Shown here: one piece after another, positions 17,001 through 31,171 of the stretch | Layout: each line of letters starts with the position of its first letter | How positions within the stretch are numbered: the first letter of the stretch is position 1 | Assembly (NCBI RefSeq): GCF_007828215.1 | Contig: NZ_VIUE01000003.1 | Coordinates: 248,001 to 312,000, forward strand | Direction: 5' to 3' | DNA: 64,000 bases | DNA from: Pseudomonas sp. SJZ074 | GTDB lineage: Bacteria > Pseudomonadota > Gammaproteobacteria > Pseudomonadales > Pseudomonadaceae | Made by a program: the position numbers and the translations under genes | The notes under the pieces: model-generated | What the model saw: only the letters and a program-made list of their open reading frames with translations | Told to the model about the DNA's origin: nothing | Databases searched by the model: none

Positions 17001-20000
17001 TCTTGCCCTGGATCAGCGCGCCGTCCGCCGTCAGCCGGTTGTTGGCCTGGGCCAGGTAAAGCACCGGCACCAGGACGTGCTCACCCTTGACCACCTGGTC
17101 TTCCATCCAGACGATGTCGTGGGTCAGTGCAGCAACCTGTTGTGAGGTGAGGGTCACGCCAACGGCCAGGTTCAACTGATCCTTGCTGGCGATGGCATTG
17201 TTCATCAGGTACTTGAACATGCCTTCGTCGCTGGTCTGCCCGGCGATGAAGCGCTGGCCGGTGCGGGCAAGCACCGCTTGTTGAATCAGGCGTTGTTCAT
17301 ACAGGCCATCGCCCAGGCGTTTCCAGCTGGTATCGGGGTCATAGCCCAGGTTGCGCAGCAGGTAATCCGAACTCATGAACCGCTTGAGGTCGGTGAGCGC
17401 TGGATTGGTCTCGATCAAGTACTTGGGACCGACGATGACCCGGCTCGCATCCGATCCCTGGACGGTCGCACGGCTCTGGTCATGGCCGTTTTGCGCCGCA
17501 GCGCCGCTATCAACGACACGGAACAGGCCGTTATCGCCCGTCGGCAAGGAGAACCCGGGCATGCTGGTCGGGTTCACCTGTTGCTGCGCGAGGTCCGGCG
17601 GTAATTGCGGATTGAGCACCACCACCGCAGGCTGCGTGGAGGTGGCGACATCCGTCGCCGCTGTTCTGGCCGCCCCCGCCGATGGCGCCTGGAACTGCAC
17701 GAGGCTGCTATTTTCCAGTTTCTGGGTGGCCTGGATGTCGATGTTGCCCCCCGATTGAACGACCGCCGGCGCCATCGGCGCACCCGGTGTCACGGTGGTG
17801 ATATCACCCACCTGACGGAAGCTGTTGAGTGCATCGACAGGGACTTCCTTCGGGTTGGCCTGGGCGTTATACGGGAAGATGTATCTCGCCCGGAAACGCT
17901 CGTCGGTTCCGTCGGTCACCCTACCGGTGTTCCAGGTACGCGTCCTGACGCTGGTGCCGGCAGCAGCGCCGACGTTGGCAAAGTTGTCCGCCTTGATCAG
18001 CAGGTCGGCACCCGAGGCCATCACGCTGTAGTTGTTGGAGACTGAGGAGCCGTCAATGGTCAGCTTGCCGCCACTCATCAGCGTGGCGCTGGCCGAATCC
18101 TGGAGCACTACGCTCTTGTAGGTTTCAGTGGCGACATAATCGACGTTGTGGTGATCGCCACCACAGTCATAACACGTGACGCTGATGGAGCCCGACACCA
18201 GCTCATCGGTGGTGGTGAAGACGTCCTTGCGATTGATCAGGACGTTGCTGCGCAGCGACATGTCCTTTGCCGACTCGAGGGTGCCGGAGATGTTCTCGAG
18301 CAACTCACTGCGAGCGACGCCATCTCGCGCCGCGACGTCCAGCACTCCAAGGCTGTAGACGTCGCCAAAAGCGTTGGTGAAGGTGTTGAAGCGCAGCGCC
18401 ATGTCCGCGCCGCTGAAGATCAAGCCACGATCGTTGCGCGCCTCGTTGGCGCTCAACTCGACAGCTTCGGCGCCGCCGAGCGTGCCGGTGTTGGTCAGAC
18501 GGGTCGCGGCCAGGGAGAATTTGCCGCCCCCGGTGATTCGCCCGCCGTTGGTCACCACTCCCAGGCTGGTGATGCGGGTGTCGCCACCGCCGGCCAGGCG
18601 CGAACCGCTGGACAGATCGACGCTGGCCGCGCTCAGGTCAAACCGACCGAAGCCACTGGCCTGACTGTTTCCGGTACCGACATAGGCCCCACTCAATCGT
18701 AGATCCAGGTCACCGTCGCTGCTGATGATGCCCGCGTTGTTCCAGGTGCCGCCCGTGGCCAGGATGCTTTGAACGGCGCTCAACTTACCGCTGCCGGATT
18801 GATTGAGTTGACCGACCTTCAGGTCCAGCACATCGGCCTGGATATCCGAACTGTTGTCCCAACGCGCCGCGTCGACGGTCAGGGTGCCCGAGGTCGTCAG
18901 GCTGCCACCGACGTTGCTGAATCGGGCGATGTCCACGTCCAAAGTGCCGGTGCCCACATGCCGGACATTGCCGTCAGCGTTCTGGAATGCCGCCATCTGC
19001 AAGGACAGGTCCTGGGTGGCCGCCTCGATGGTGCCGCGCTGGTTGTCCAACAATTGGGTAATCGTCAGGGTCGCGGAGCCCTGGGTGCCTACCGAACGCA
19101 GCTTGCCGCCCTGGTTGTCGATCGACGCAACGCCGATCAGCAGGCCATTGGCACCCTCCACCAGGCCGCGCTGGTTGATCAATGCGCCGGTAAGGCCGAA
19201 ATCAATGGTGTCTCCTGCCGCTCGTCCATCGCTGTTGTCCAGGTCACGGGCGCGTACCGTGAGTGCCTGCTTGGCAAGCAGGTCACCGTTGCGGTTTTCG
19301 AGCGTGACGGTGGAGACCTCAGCGGTCCCGGACAAGGCCGCCACTTGCCCGCCATTGTTGAGCACCGCCTGCTTCGCATCGAGCTCGACAGACTGTGCCT
19401 GGATCAATCCGGCATCGCCGCCTGCGCTGAGCGATTCGCTGTTGTCCAGCACCTTGTCGAGCGTGACTTTCAGCCAGCCCTCGACACTGGCCAGCACGCC
19501 GCCACGGTTATCGAGATTGAGAGCCTCGACCTCCACGTTCCCGGCCTGGGTGATGGTGCTGCCGTCCTGGTTGACGAAGTCGCCGGAGACATCAACCTTC
19601 AAGTCTCCTTGGCTGAGCAGGCTACCGTTGCTGTTATCGACGCCACCGCCGATGATCGTCAGTCCCTGCTCGGTGCTGATGATCGCTTTACCGGTATTGA
19701 GCAATTGCTGGTTGGCCGTCAGGCTCATGGCCTTGACCGAGGCGATATAACCCTCGTCCGTGTTGTCGATGCTGTCAGCGGTCAGGGTCAGTTTTCCCTG
19801 GCTGATCAACTTGCCGTTCTGCTGGTTGAAGGTTTTCAGCGTGGCGACGAAATCTCCCTGGCTGGTGACCTGACCGCCGCTGTTTTCAACGTCATTGCCT
19901 TCAAGAGTCAGCGTGGCGTCGGAAGCAATCTTGCCGCGGCTGTTATCGAGGGTTTTCGCGTCGATCGCCAACGAGCTCTTGCCACTGATCACACCTTCAC

Positions 20001-21435
20001 GGTTCTTTAGCGTCTCAGCGACCAGGGTCTGCTTGCCGTCGCTGGCGATGATGCCTTTGTCACGGTTATCCAGCGTTCCGGTCGCTGTCGCTTTCAGGTC
20101 ACCCTGGCTGACCAGCGTACCCGCGCGGTTGTCGATATCCTTACCCTTGAGTGTCAGGGTTCTCGCCGCAGAGAAAGTGCCGCCGCGGTTGTCGAGGGTC
20201 TGCGTGGTTGTGGCTTTCAAGTCACGACTGGCGATCACGCTTTGCCCGTGGTTGTCGATGCTGCCCGCCGTGAGAACGACATCGCCGACCTGGTTGCGGG
20301 TGTTGTCCGCATTGACCCCCGCTTCGATGACGCCCAGGTTGTTGAGCTGACCGTCGGTCGTCAGCGTGACACCGTCACGTGCGGCAATGGCGCGTCGATT
20401 GTTGATGTCGCCCTGGGTCGTCGCCTGGACATGGCGGCCCGCATAGATGGTGTCCTGAGCGTCCAGGCTCTTGGCGTTGATCTCGACGGCGCCCGCTGCC
20501 GTGGTTTGCGCCAGACTCAAATGTCCATTGGCATCGAGCTGAATGTCGCCACCGCTGGCGATCATCTTGCCGTCCAGCTTCACCCCGACACCAGCCTCGG
20601 TCCCCACCAGCTTGATTGACCCGGCGTACATGCCGCCCAGGGCCGAGGAGTCGATCGCCAGTTGCGGCTTGGGACTGCCGTCATCGGCGCGTGCAGTGGC
20701 CTTGAGGGTGGCGGCATCGACGTCGTTGCGACCGGCGACGATGGTTAGGTTTTTCGCCTGGATCTCGGCGTTGATCTTGGCGCTGCGGGTGATGATCTCG
20801 AAGCTGTCGATGTTGTTGGCGTTGAGACCCGCGCCTTCGATGGCCACGCTGCCCTGGTCCACCTGGTAGCGGCTCAACCGACCATTTTCGATCACCGGTT
20901 TGCCGGTGGTCAGGGTCGCCTTGGGCGTGTTGATGAAGCCGCAGCCGTTGCAGGTGATGCCGTAGGGGTTGGCGACGATGACATGGGCCGACTGCCCCGC
21001 CACTTCGGTATAGCCGCGCAACTGGCTCGGGCTGCCGCCGTTGACTTCGTTGAGGATGGTGGTGGCGGCCGCGCCGTTGAGGTTCGGGTTGCCGAGGATG
21101 ATCCCGCCCAGTTGCGTGGACTGGGTGCGGGACGTGGCGTTGTTGAGGATTACGCCGTTGCTGCCGACGTTGTAATCCGTGAACTGGTTGTGGGACAGAC
21201 CGCTGCCGTTGGGCTTGGCGATATTGACGATGGGCACACCGTTGCCTGCCTGGCCTAGGCTGGTGCCCGGCGCACTGACGACGATACCGTCGGCCTGGGC
21301 CCACATCGGTTGCCAGAACATGACGTTGGCCAGCAGGAACGCCAGGCCGCGCTTGGGCATGCCGCAGAACCGTTCGCGGTTTTGCAGGGCAGCAGAAGGT
21401 TGGCGGGCCAGCAAGGCGTATTGGCGGTCGTCCAT
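14071..21435 (-). CDS. TpsA/CdiA-type filamentous haemagglutinin exoprotein with C-terminal HNH (EHHH-like) nuclease toxin
   Basis: A 2454-residue two-partner-secretion exoprotein. An extended signal region (CGMPKRGLAFLLANVMFWQP, cleavage near AQA) leads into a TPS domain with NPNL and NPYGI motifs and a CNGCGF segment. More than 1000 residues of haemagglutinin repeats follow (DNRGG-type units), then a DUF637-like block. A pretoxin-like ATTFNYLFHAE comes next, and finally a roughly 90-residue tip with GAFNEAKRESGIPTSQQP, GGHDFG, SHFND and NHYDY. That Glu plus three His pattern is characteristic of the Tox-HNH-EHHH polymorphic toxins, predicted DNases. The ATG at 21435 was preferred to an upstream TTG. 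The transporter gene is 23 bp upstream and an immunity gene overlaps the 3' end, so the probable role is contact-dependent growth inhibition. Confidence 0.88.
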   Translation of the reverse strand: MDDRQYALLARQPSAALQNRERFCGMPKRGLAFLLANVMFWQPMWAQADGIVVSAPGTSLGQAGNGVPIVNIAKPNGSGLSHNQFTDYNVGSNGVILNNATSRTQSTQLGGIILGNPNLNGAAATTILNEVNGGSPSQLRGYTEVAGQSAHVIVANPYGITCNGCGFINTPKATLTTGKPVIENGRLSRYQVDQGSVAIEGAGLNANNIDSFEIITRSAKINAEIQAKNLTIVAGRNDVDAATLKATARADDGSPKPQLAIDSSALGGMYAGSIKLVGTEAGVGVKLDGKMIASGGDIQLDANGHLSLAQTTAAGAVEINAKSLDAQDTIYAGRHVQATTQGDINNRRAIAARDGVTLTTDGQLNNLGVIEAGVNADNTRNQVGDVVLTAGSIDNHGQSVIASRDLKATTTQTLDNRGGTFSAARTLTLKGKDIDNRAGTLVSQGDLKATATGTLDNRDKGIIASDGKQTLVAETLKNREGVISGKSSLAIDAKTLDNSRGKIASDATLTLEGNDVENSGGQVTSQGDFVATLKTFNQQNGKLISQGKLTLTADSIDNTDEGYIASVKAMSLTANQQLLNTGKAIISTEQGLTIIGGGVDNSNGSLLSQGDLKVDVSGDFVNQDGSTITQAGNVEVEALNLDNRGGVLASVEGWLKVTLDKVLDNSESLSAGGDAGLIQAQSVELDAKQAVLNNGGQVAALSGTAEVSTVTLENRNGDLLAKQALTVRARDLDNSDGRAAGDTIDFGLTGALINQRGLVEGANGLLIGVASIDNQGGKLRSVGTQGSATLTITQLLDNQRGTIEAATQDLSLQMAAFQNADGNVRHVGTGTLDVDIARFSNVGGSLTTSGTLTVDAARWDNSSDIQADVLDLKVGQLNQSGSGKLSAVQSILATGGTWNNAGIISSDGDLDLRLSGAYVGTGNSQASGFGRFDLSAASVDLSSGSRLAGGGDTRITSLGVVTNGGRITGGGKFSLAATRLTNTGTLGGAEAVELSANEARNDRGLIFSGADMALRFNTFTNAFGDVYSLGVLDVAARDGVARSELLENISGTLESAKDMSLRSNVLINRKDVFTTTDELVSGSISVTCYDCGGDHHNVDYVATETYKSVVLQDSASATLMSGGKLTIDGSSVSNNYSVMASGADLLIKADNFANVGAAAGTSVRTRTWNTGRVTDGTDERFRARYIFPYNAQANPKEVPVDALNSFRQVGDITTVTPGAPMAPAVVQSGGNIDIQATQKLENSSLVQFQAPSAGAARTAATDVATSTQPAVVVLNPQLPPDLAQQQVNPTSMPGFSLPTGDNGLFRVVDSGAAAQNGHDQSRATVQGSDASRVIVGPKYLIETNPALTDLKRFMSSDYLLRNLGYDPDTSWKRLGDGLYEQRLIQQAVLARTGQRFIAGQTSDEGMFKYLMNNAIASKDQLNLAVGVTLTSQQVAALTHDIVWMEDQVVKGEHVLVPVLYLAQANNRLTADGALIQGKNLTLIAGTDLKNFGTLRASENLSAAAGNNLVNTRLAEAGERLKLVAGKDLVNIQGGILKGKDVELSTLSGDIRNDRTITTVENSGTGFSSKTSIVDNAARIEAGNNLTVRAAGDLLNVGGAMTAGNDVELSAGKDIVISAAREESGSMRKDKRHFWEQRQTVQHASEIKAGGDLNADAGNNLTVVASHLEAKGDINLTGNDVSLIAAANETSSEYRYKRSGKKINKEEDHVQQQATTLNAGGDVAIAARNNLSVVASKITAGDEAYLVAAKQISLLAEQNRDYSLYDMKKKGSWGSNAAKRDEVTQITHIGSEIKAGGNLKLISGGDQTYQVAKLQSGNDLTLDSGGRIIFEGVKDYHDESHTKSKGDLAWYKMKGEGRTDETLRQSELVAQGQLVIKAVDGLRIDVKQVDKQSVSQTIDAMVKAEPGLAWMKQAEARGDIDWRQVKEIHDSFKYQNSGLGAGAKIAIAILMSFIMGPAGFGLTGGNLAVAASLSTTAVTSTIDNKGNLGLALKETASADSLKNAAIAGFTAGALRYADENWFTSADSASTTTQGVEPSTGSAGSASSASNSSKDIFRWSNATDTAIRTTGRAVISSGISTAIGGGSFGSNFNAALLGEAGNVAMATGFNWVGDTIKFPDGGPEKIVAHAIMGGLLAELTGSDFKTGAVAAGLNEALIPGMAKVADKNEHLQLMLSQLTGLLAAASVNGDLNTGSKIAEKATTFNYLFHAELVEREQKLNTCTSPADCQSIRDFYNNLDTARNREFGQYCQQNPAGCGQITKQLADEIPANEKLLHDGRSSGFDRSAALWEITRSNERAINTGIIEHTRTENGDGAALLAELASNGLSPDRGLFASTAGGKGGTTGVKVGVVGEKEKGTVPENMSPPGAGRSGAFNEAKRESGIPTSQQPSRVIPNVDKRGNPQPGAIYEFEVPASGGGTRTVRIRDDAGGHDFGVGNPQNRGSHFNDETGNHYDY

Positions 21436-21458
21436 GATCAGGTCTCGTTGCAACAGAA

Positions 21459-23165
21459 TTAAATGGATAGATCAACGCGGAAATAGATCGGCGCTTCACG
21501 CTCGGTCAGGGCATCCGGGCGTTCCAGGGAGTGGGCGAAGGTGACGCTGGCGGTGAGGTGCTGGCCGCGGGCGAACAGCTCCAGCGAGTTGCTCGACATG
21601 CGCCCGTGCTGATCGCCGTTGTAGCGGGTCCCGCTGATCACGCCCTGGTCATAGCCCAGGCTGGTGCCGTATTCGGCAAATACCGGACGCAGCCATTCCA
21701 GGGTCACCGGGCGGCTCCAGCGCAAGTCGTTGCGCCAGTAGCCACCGTTGTCGCCGGCCAACGACTGGTCCTTGTAGCCACGAATCGAAGACTCTCCGCC
21801 CAGGCTCATGCGCTGCGGGCTGAACAGCACGTCTTCGCTGCGCTGGCCGGTCATCAAGCTGCTGAAGCTGAAAGACTCGTCCCACAGTTTGAACGGTTGC
21901 AAATAGCTGAGCGTGGCGGTGTATTTGCGATAGCGGGCGTCAGCCTGGCCGGGTGCCGGGTCGTGGTTGGCCTGGGCATCGAAGGCGCCGATGCCTTGCT
22001 GCATGCCCAGGTCGAGGTTGACGAAGGCACTGCCGACCCGACGGCCGTGGTTGATACCGAACTGCGCTTCGCTCAGGCGATTGCTGCTCAGGGCCAGTTT
22101 GCTGTCTTCGATGAAGTTGTTGCTGCGCAGGTAGGCCAGACCGGTGTTGAGGGAAGTCTTGCTCATGGCGTCGCGATAGATGACACGCTCGATCCGCAAC
22201 TGATGGTTCTGGCTGTCGCCGCTTTGCTTGAAGTTGAAACCGTTGGCCGCGATCTGCGAGCGGTACTCGCTCTGGCTGTAGGTGTAGCTGACGTTCCACC
22301 AGCCAAACGGCAGGTTGTAATAGAGCATGGCGTTGCGCGAGGTGTGCTGGTGATCGCTCATCGCGTCATGACCGCCGCGCAACATCAACTGATCGGCCAG
22401 GCCCAGCGGGCTGTCCCATTCGAAACGGGTGCCCCATTGCTGCTCGCCAGTGCTGCGCTGGCCGTCGTTGCTCCGGTACAGCCCGGCGCGCCAGGGCTTC
22501 TGCGGGGTATTTTTGACCAGCACTTCACTGCCGCCGACGTTCTGGCCGGGGGTCAGCTCCATTTGCGCCTGGTTCGAAGGCAGGCGATTGAGCTGGTCGA
22601 CCATCTGCTCGATTTCCCGCAGGTTAACCAGCTCACCGGTCTTACCGGGAAACGCCATCGCCAACTCACGCGCCGACAGTTGGCTGTTCTCGGCGCCTTT
22701 CAAGCCTTCGAGCCGGCCCTCGACCACCAGCACTTGCAGATGACCGCTGGACAGGTCCTGCTGCGGCAAGTAGGCACGGCTGGTGACCAGGCCTTTTTCG
22801 ATGTAGTGATCGGTGATGACCTTGAGCAATTCATTGAGCTGGGGCACGCCCAGGCATTGGCCGATGTAAGGCTGGAGCAAACGCTCGCGCTCACCGGCCG
22901 AAAGACTGTCGGCGCCCTTGAGTTCGATGGTCTTGATGGGGAAGCAACGGGTATCGGCCGGAGCGGTTGGCTGGGTCGGTTTCGCCTCTTGGCCCGGCAG
23001 GTCCTTGAGCTCTTCCAGACGGCGGCGCTGCTCTTCGAGCAAACGGTTCTGGCGCTCGCGGATCAGGTCGGTTTCACCGGGGGTAGGAGCGGCATGGGTC
23101 GAAGCAAGCGGAGACAGGCACAGCAAAGCCAGGCACAACCTCGCCCAATGGGCGGGTGTAAACAT
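21459..23165 (-). CDS. Two-partner secretion outer-membrane transporter, ShlB/FhaC/CdiB family
   Basis: It exports the TpsA protein across the outer membrane. The 568 residues comprise a signal peptide (MFTPAHWARLCLALLCL, cleavage near THA), a charged N-terminal helix (RERQNRLLEEQRRRLEEL), two POTRA domains (about 75-240, with the GHLQVLVVEGRLEG turn) and a 16-strand beta barrel. SSIRGYKDQSL is the conserved (V/I)RGY motif of the channel loop, and the C-terminus ends in IYFRVDLSI as expected for a barrel. The start at 23165 was chosen because GAGGGA precedes it and the signal peptide then begins the protein. It is the first gene of the tpsB-tpsA-immunity operon, with a near-consensus promoter upstream. 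Confidence 0.92.
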   Translation of the reverse strand: MFTPAHWARLCLALLCLSPLASTHAAPTPGETDLIRERQNRLLEEQRRRLEELKDLPGQEAKPTQPTAPADTRCFPIKTIELKGADSLSAGERERLLQPYIGQCLGVPQLNELLKVITDHYIEKGLVTSRAYLPQQDLSSGHLQVLVVEGRLEGLKGAENSQLSARELAMAFPGKTGELVNLREIEQMVDQLNRLPSNQAQMELTPGQNVGGSEVLVKNTPQKPWRAGLYRSNDGQRSTGEQQWGTRFEWDSPLGLADQLMLRGGHDAMSDHQHTSRNAMLYYNLPFGWWNVSYTYSQSEYRSQIAANGFNFKQSGDSQNHQLRIERVIYRDAMSKTSLNTGLAYLRSNNFIEDSKLALSSNRLSEAQFGINHGRRVGSAFVNLDLGMQQGIGAFDAQANHDPAPGQADARYRKYTATLSYLQPFKLWDESFSFSSLMTGQRSEDVLFSPQRMSLGGESSIRGYKDQSLAGDNGGYWRNDLRWSRPVTLEWLRPVFAEYGTSLGYDQGVISGTRYNGDQHGRMSSNSLELFARGQHLTASVTFAHSLERPDALTEREAPIYFRVDLSI

Positions 23166-23203
23166 GTTCGATCCCTCGAAAATGACATCCAAAAAGCGGC
23201 GCG

Positions 23204-23232
23204 ATGTTAGGTAGCCATCTTTTTTTCGTCAA
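23204..23232 (-). promoter_or_regulatory. Predicted sigma-70 promoter of the tpsB-tpsA operon
   Basis: On the minus strand, TTGACG (23232-23227), a 17-bp spacer beginning with seven A residues, then TAACAT (23209-23204). Transcription would begin about 30 bases before the tpsB start codon. The rest of the 23166-23466 gap holds only this promoter and the one for the divergent antiporter gene. Confidence 0.6.
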
Positions 23233-23372
23233 TTGAATATTTGAGCGCTGAGGATATTGTTGGGATCGCCTTTTCAAAATCAGGCGCCTCCGGTACGAAG
23301 GTAAGAAAGGTTTCTGTGCAGGGCCGGAAGCTTCCTGCAAAACGGTCAGAGAAGCCGCAGCCCAAACCTTTT

Positions 23373-23403
23373 TTGACAGCATCGCATTTCAACAGGTTAG
23401 AAT
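23373..23403 (+). promoter_or_regulatory. Possible sigma-70 promoter of the antiporter gene
   Basis: A perfect TTGACA (23373-23378) is followed after 19 bp by TAGAAT (23398-23403), about 60 bases before the proposed start. The spacer is longer than ideal. Confidence 0.45.
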
Positions 23404-23466
23404 CGCTGGCACGCAGACTGCATGGCCGGTTTGTGCCCGTCTTTCAGTTTTCCCGGAGTACTGCCT

Positions 23467-25209
23467 TTGACTGCGACGACCATCAACAGCCTGTTCTTGA
23501 TCGGCGCGTTGCTGGTGGGTGCGAGCATCCTGGTCAGTTCTCTTTCTTCCCGACTGGGCATCCCGATCCTGGTGATCATCCTGGCCGTGGGCATGGTTGC
23601 CGGCGTCGATGGGGCCGGTATTCTTTTCGACAACTACGCCACGGCCTATCTGGTCGGTAACCTCGCGCTGGCCGTCATTCTGTTGGACGGTGGCTTGCGT
23701 ACGCGGGTCTCGAGTTTCCGGGTGGCCTTGTGGCCGGCGCTGTCGCTGGCGACGGTCGGGGTGTTGATCACCACCGGGTTGACCGGCCTGGCGGCGGCGT
23801 GGCTGTTCAACCTGAACCTGATCCAGGGCCTGCTGATCGGCGCCATCGTCGGCTCGACCGATGCCGCGGCGGTGTTCTCGCTGTTGGGCGGCAAAGGCCT
23901 GAACGAGCGGGTCAGCGCCAGCCTCGAGATCGAGTCCGGCAGCAACGACCCCATGGCGGTGTTCCTGACTGTGACCCTGATCGGCATGCTCGCCAGCGGC
24001 CAGACCGACCTGGAATGGAACCTGGTGGGGCATCTGGTGCGTGAGTTCGGCATCGGTGCGGTGCTCGGCCTGGGCGGCGGCTGGCTGATGTTGCAACTGG
24101 TCAACCGGATCAACCTGGCCAACGGCCTCTACCCGATTCTCGTCATCAGTGGCGGCCTGGCCGTGTTCGCCCTGACCAACGCCCTGCACGGCAGCGGCTT
24201 CCTGGCGGTGTACCTCTGCGGCCTGGTCATCGGCAATCGCCCGGTGCGCAGCCGCCACGGCATCCTGCACATGCTCGACGGCATGGCCTGGTTGGCGCAG
24301 ATCGGCATGTTCCTGGTGCTGGGGCTGCTGGTGACGCCCCATGACCTGTTGCCGATCGCCTTGCCCGCCCTGGGCCTGGCGTTGTGGATGATCCTGTTCG
24401 CACGGCCGCTGTCGGTCATCGTCGGCCTGCTGCCCTTCAAGGCCTTCCATGGTCGCGAGAAAGCCTTCATCTCCTGGGTCGGGCTGCGTGGCGCGGTGCC
24501 GATCATCCTGGCGGTGTTCCCACTGATGGCCGGCCTGCCCCACGCCCAGCTCTATTTCAACCTGGCGTTCTTTATCGTGCTGGTGTCGTTACTGGTCCAG
24601 GGCACGAGCCTGCCCTGGGTCGCCAAGTTGCTGCATGTCACGGTCCCGCCGGAGCCCTTGCCGATTTCACGGGCGGCGCTGGAGGTTCATGTCACCAGCG
24701 AGTGGGAGCTGTTCATCTATCGCCTCGGGGCGGAAAAATGGTGCATCGGCTCGCCCCTGCGGGACCTGAAAATGCCCGATGGCACACGTATCGCAGCGCT
24801 GTTTCGTGGCCAGCAACTGCTCCATCCGTCGGGTAGTACGGTGTTGGAAACCGACGATCTGCTCTGTGTAATCGGTCATGAACATGACCTGCCGGCCCTG
24901 GGAAAACTCTTCAGCCAGGCGCCACAAAGGGGCCTGGATCTGCGCTTCTTCGGCGACTTCGTACTCGAAGGAGACGCCCAACTGGCCGCGGTTGCCGCCC
25001 TGTACGGGCTGAAGCTGGACGGCATCGATCCGGACTTGTCCCTGGGCCGTTTCATTGCCCAGAAAGTCGGTGGCGCGCCGGTGGTCGGTGACCAGGTGGA
25101 GTGGAACAACACCTTGTGGACCGTCGCGGCCATGGACGGGAACAAGATCGGCAAAGTGGGCGTCAGATTCCCCGAAGGAAGTCGCCCGGGTCCCGGCTTG
25201 TTCCTCTAA
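23467..25209 (+). CDS. nhaP2: Potassium/proton antiporter, NhaP2/CvrA family
   Basis: Inner-membrane cation/proton antiporter of the CPA1 family; NhaP2 homologues exchange K+ for H+. The 580 residues start with about 12 membrane spans ([20 protein letters not shown] onward). They include the transport-site pattern [18 protein letters not shown] and [15 protein letters not shown], where conserved acidic residues bind the ion. The soluble C-terminal part has a TrkA-C/RCK-like domain (about 405-480, [14 protein letters not shown] onward) and a CorC/HlyC-like domain ending [10 protein letters not shown]. The start is taken as TTG at 23467, with GGAG 8 bases upstream. An in-frame ATG further upstream would add a Pro/Ser-rich tail with no family match. 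Confidence 0.88.
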   Translation: MTATTINSLFLIGALLVGASILVSSLSSRLGIPILVIILAVGMVAGVDGAGILFDNYATAYLVGNLALAVILLDGGLRTRVSSFRVALWPALSLATVGVLITTGLTGLAAAWLFNLNLIQGLLIGAIVGSTDAAAVFSLLGGKGLNERVSASLEIESGSNDPMAVFLTVTLIGMLASGQTDLEWNLVGHLVREFGIGAVLGLGGGWLMLQLVNRINLANGLYPILVISGGLAVFALTNALHGSGFLAVYLCGLVIGNRPVRSRHGILHMLDGMAWLAQIGMFLVLGLLVTPHDLLPIALPALGLALWMILFARPLSVIVGLLPFKAFHGREKAFISWVGLRGAVPIILAVFPLMAGLPHAQLYFNLAFFIVLVSLLVQGTSLPWVAKLLHVTVPPEPLPISRAALEVHVTSEWELFIYRLGAEKWCIGSPLRDLKMPDGTRIAALFRGQQLLHPSGSTVLETDDLLCVIGHEHDLPALGKLFSQAPQRGLDLRFFGDFVLEGDAQLAAVAALYGLKLDGIDPDLSLGRFIAQKVGGAPVVGDQVEWNNTLWTVAAMDGNKIGKVGVRFPEGSRPGPGLFL

Positions 25210-25245
25210 ACTGCTCCCATTCTTTAATCTGCTCGTCCGGTCTCT

Positions 25246-30109
<4,864 letters not shown>

Positions 30110-30148
30110 CCCAGCTCAATAGCTGGAATCGGCTTTCAGCCAAACGCT

Positions 30149-30186
30149 CTTTTGTGGCGAGGGGATTTATCCCCTCGCCACAAAAG
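30149..30186. repeat. Perfect 18-bp palindrome between convergent genes
   Basis: CTTTTGTGGCGAGGGGAT (30149-30166) and its exact complement (30169-30186) surround a 2-base centre. The GTGGCGAGGGGATTTATCCC type is a second Pseudomonas extragenic palindrome class. It lies between selO and the convergent small gene, and with its flanking T/A runs it could end both transcripts. Confidence 0.75.
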
Positions 30187-30191
30187 CTGTC

Positions 30192-30470
30192 TCACCCGAC
30201 CTTATCGTTCCTCTGCTCAGGCGTCTCGATTCCCGGCTCTGCCTCGGTGGCATCCTTGTCAGTGGGTTTGGCCGGCGTTTTTTTCTCGGGATAGCCGGGC
30301 AGGCCGCGGGCGTCTTCGGGGGTCAGTTCGTCTCGTTCGTGACGGCGATCAATGGCATAGGCGGGAGCGGCGTTCGGGTCCTCGTCGCGACCGGCGGTGC
30401 CGAGTACCCAGCCGTCGTCGTTGGGGTTGTCCTGCGGTGCGTGCGTGACAGGTTCTCGAGGATGGCTCAT
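30192..30470 (-). CDS. Small acidic hydrophilic protein of unknown function
   Basis: A 92-residue protein rich in Asp, Glu, Pro and Lys without hydrophobic segments, so probably cytoplasmic and largely disordered. It starts MSHPREPVTHAPQDNPNDDG and contains AIDRRHERDELTPEDARGLP. The start is fixed by a very strong AGGAGGT site 4 bases before the ATG at 30470; longer in-frame versions have no such signal. I do not recognise a named family, though the composition and the strong initiation signal make it a credible expressed gene. It is convergent with selO and divergent from trxC. Confidence 0.7.
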   Translation of the reverse strand: MSHPREPVTHAPQDNPNDDGWVLGTAGRDEDPNAAPAYAIDRRHERDELTPEDARGLPGYPEKKTPAKPTDKDATEAEPGIETPEQRNDKVG

Positions 30471-30617
30471 GGGACCTCCTTGGGTTGCGAACAGATGCGT
30501 TGTGGTCTTTTTGAGGCCATCGAAGGGCGTCAGTGCGGCGCATCTGATGAATGGCAGCCTTGATAAACCGCCTCGCAGACACCAGATCAGCGTCATGACT
30601 GTCTTCTGGAGCCCACC

Positions 30618-31052
30618 ATGCCTGAGCTGATGCTGATTCCCTGCCCCCAATGCAACGGGCTCAATCGCCTACCTGCAGACCGTTTGGACGACCAGCCCAA
30701 GTGCGGGCGCTGCAAGGCCCCGGTGCTACTGGACAAACCGTTCGAACTCAAGCAGGGCGACTATGCCAGCCAAGTCAAGGGCGACCTGCCGTTGCTGGTG
30801 GATGTCTGGGCGGACTGGTGCGGACCCTGCAAATCCTTTGCGCCGGTGTTCGAACAGGCCGCCACGCAACTGACCGGCAAATGCCGCCTGGCCAAACTCG
30901 ACAGCGAAGCCAATCAGCAGTTGTCGGCGCAATTGGGCATTCGCTCGATTCCCAGCCTGATCCTGTTCAGGAATGGCAAGGAGGTCGCACGGCAAAGCGG
31001 GGCGTTGCCCTTGCCGCAGTTGATGAACTGGTTGCGCAGCCAGGGCATTTGA
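30618..31052 (+). CDS. trxC: Thioredoxin 2 (TrxC)
   Basis: A cytoplasmic disulfide reductase with an N-terminal zinc finger, induced by oxidative stress in enterobacteria. The 144 residues carry the two CxxC zinc pairs (IPCPQCNGLNRLPAD and PKCGRCKAPVLLDKPFE) and the redox site WADWCGPCKSFAPVF. The cis-Pro segment RSIPSLILFRNGKEV is also present. Length and layout match E. coli TrxC (139 residues). A REP pair separates it from the convergent parA-like gene. Confidence 0.95.
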   Translation: MPELMLIPCPQCNGLNRLPADRLDDQPKCGRCKAPVLLDKPFELKQGDYASQVKGDLPLLVDVWADWCGPCKSFAPVFEQAATQLTGKCRLAKLDSEANQQLSAQLGIRSIPSLILFRNGKEVARQSGALPLPQLMNWLRSQGI

Positions 31053-31060
31053 AACCACTT

Positions 31061-31153
31061 CACTGTGGGAGCGAGCCTGCTCGCGATGCGCAGGCACATT
31101 CAACATCGAGGCGCCTGTCAGCCCGCTATCGCGAGCAGGCTCGCTCCCACAGG
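31061..31153. repeat. Inverted pair of REP elements
   Basis: CACTGTGGGAGCGAGCCTGC...TCGCGAT (from 31061) faces CTATCGCGAGCAGGCTCGC...TCCCACAG (to about 31153), with about 35 bases between. It lies between trxC and the convergent ParA-like gene. Confidence 0.87.
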
Positions 31154-31171
31154 GACGGCAGCGGCTGTTGA

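Noticed and set aside
21531..23210. 559-codon plus-strand frame over tpsB
   Set aside because: Antisense of a gene with signal peptide, POTRA and (V/I)RGY motif; no motif of its own.
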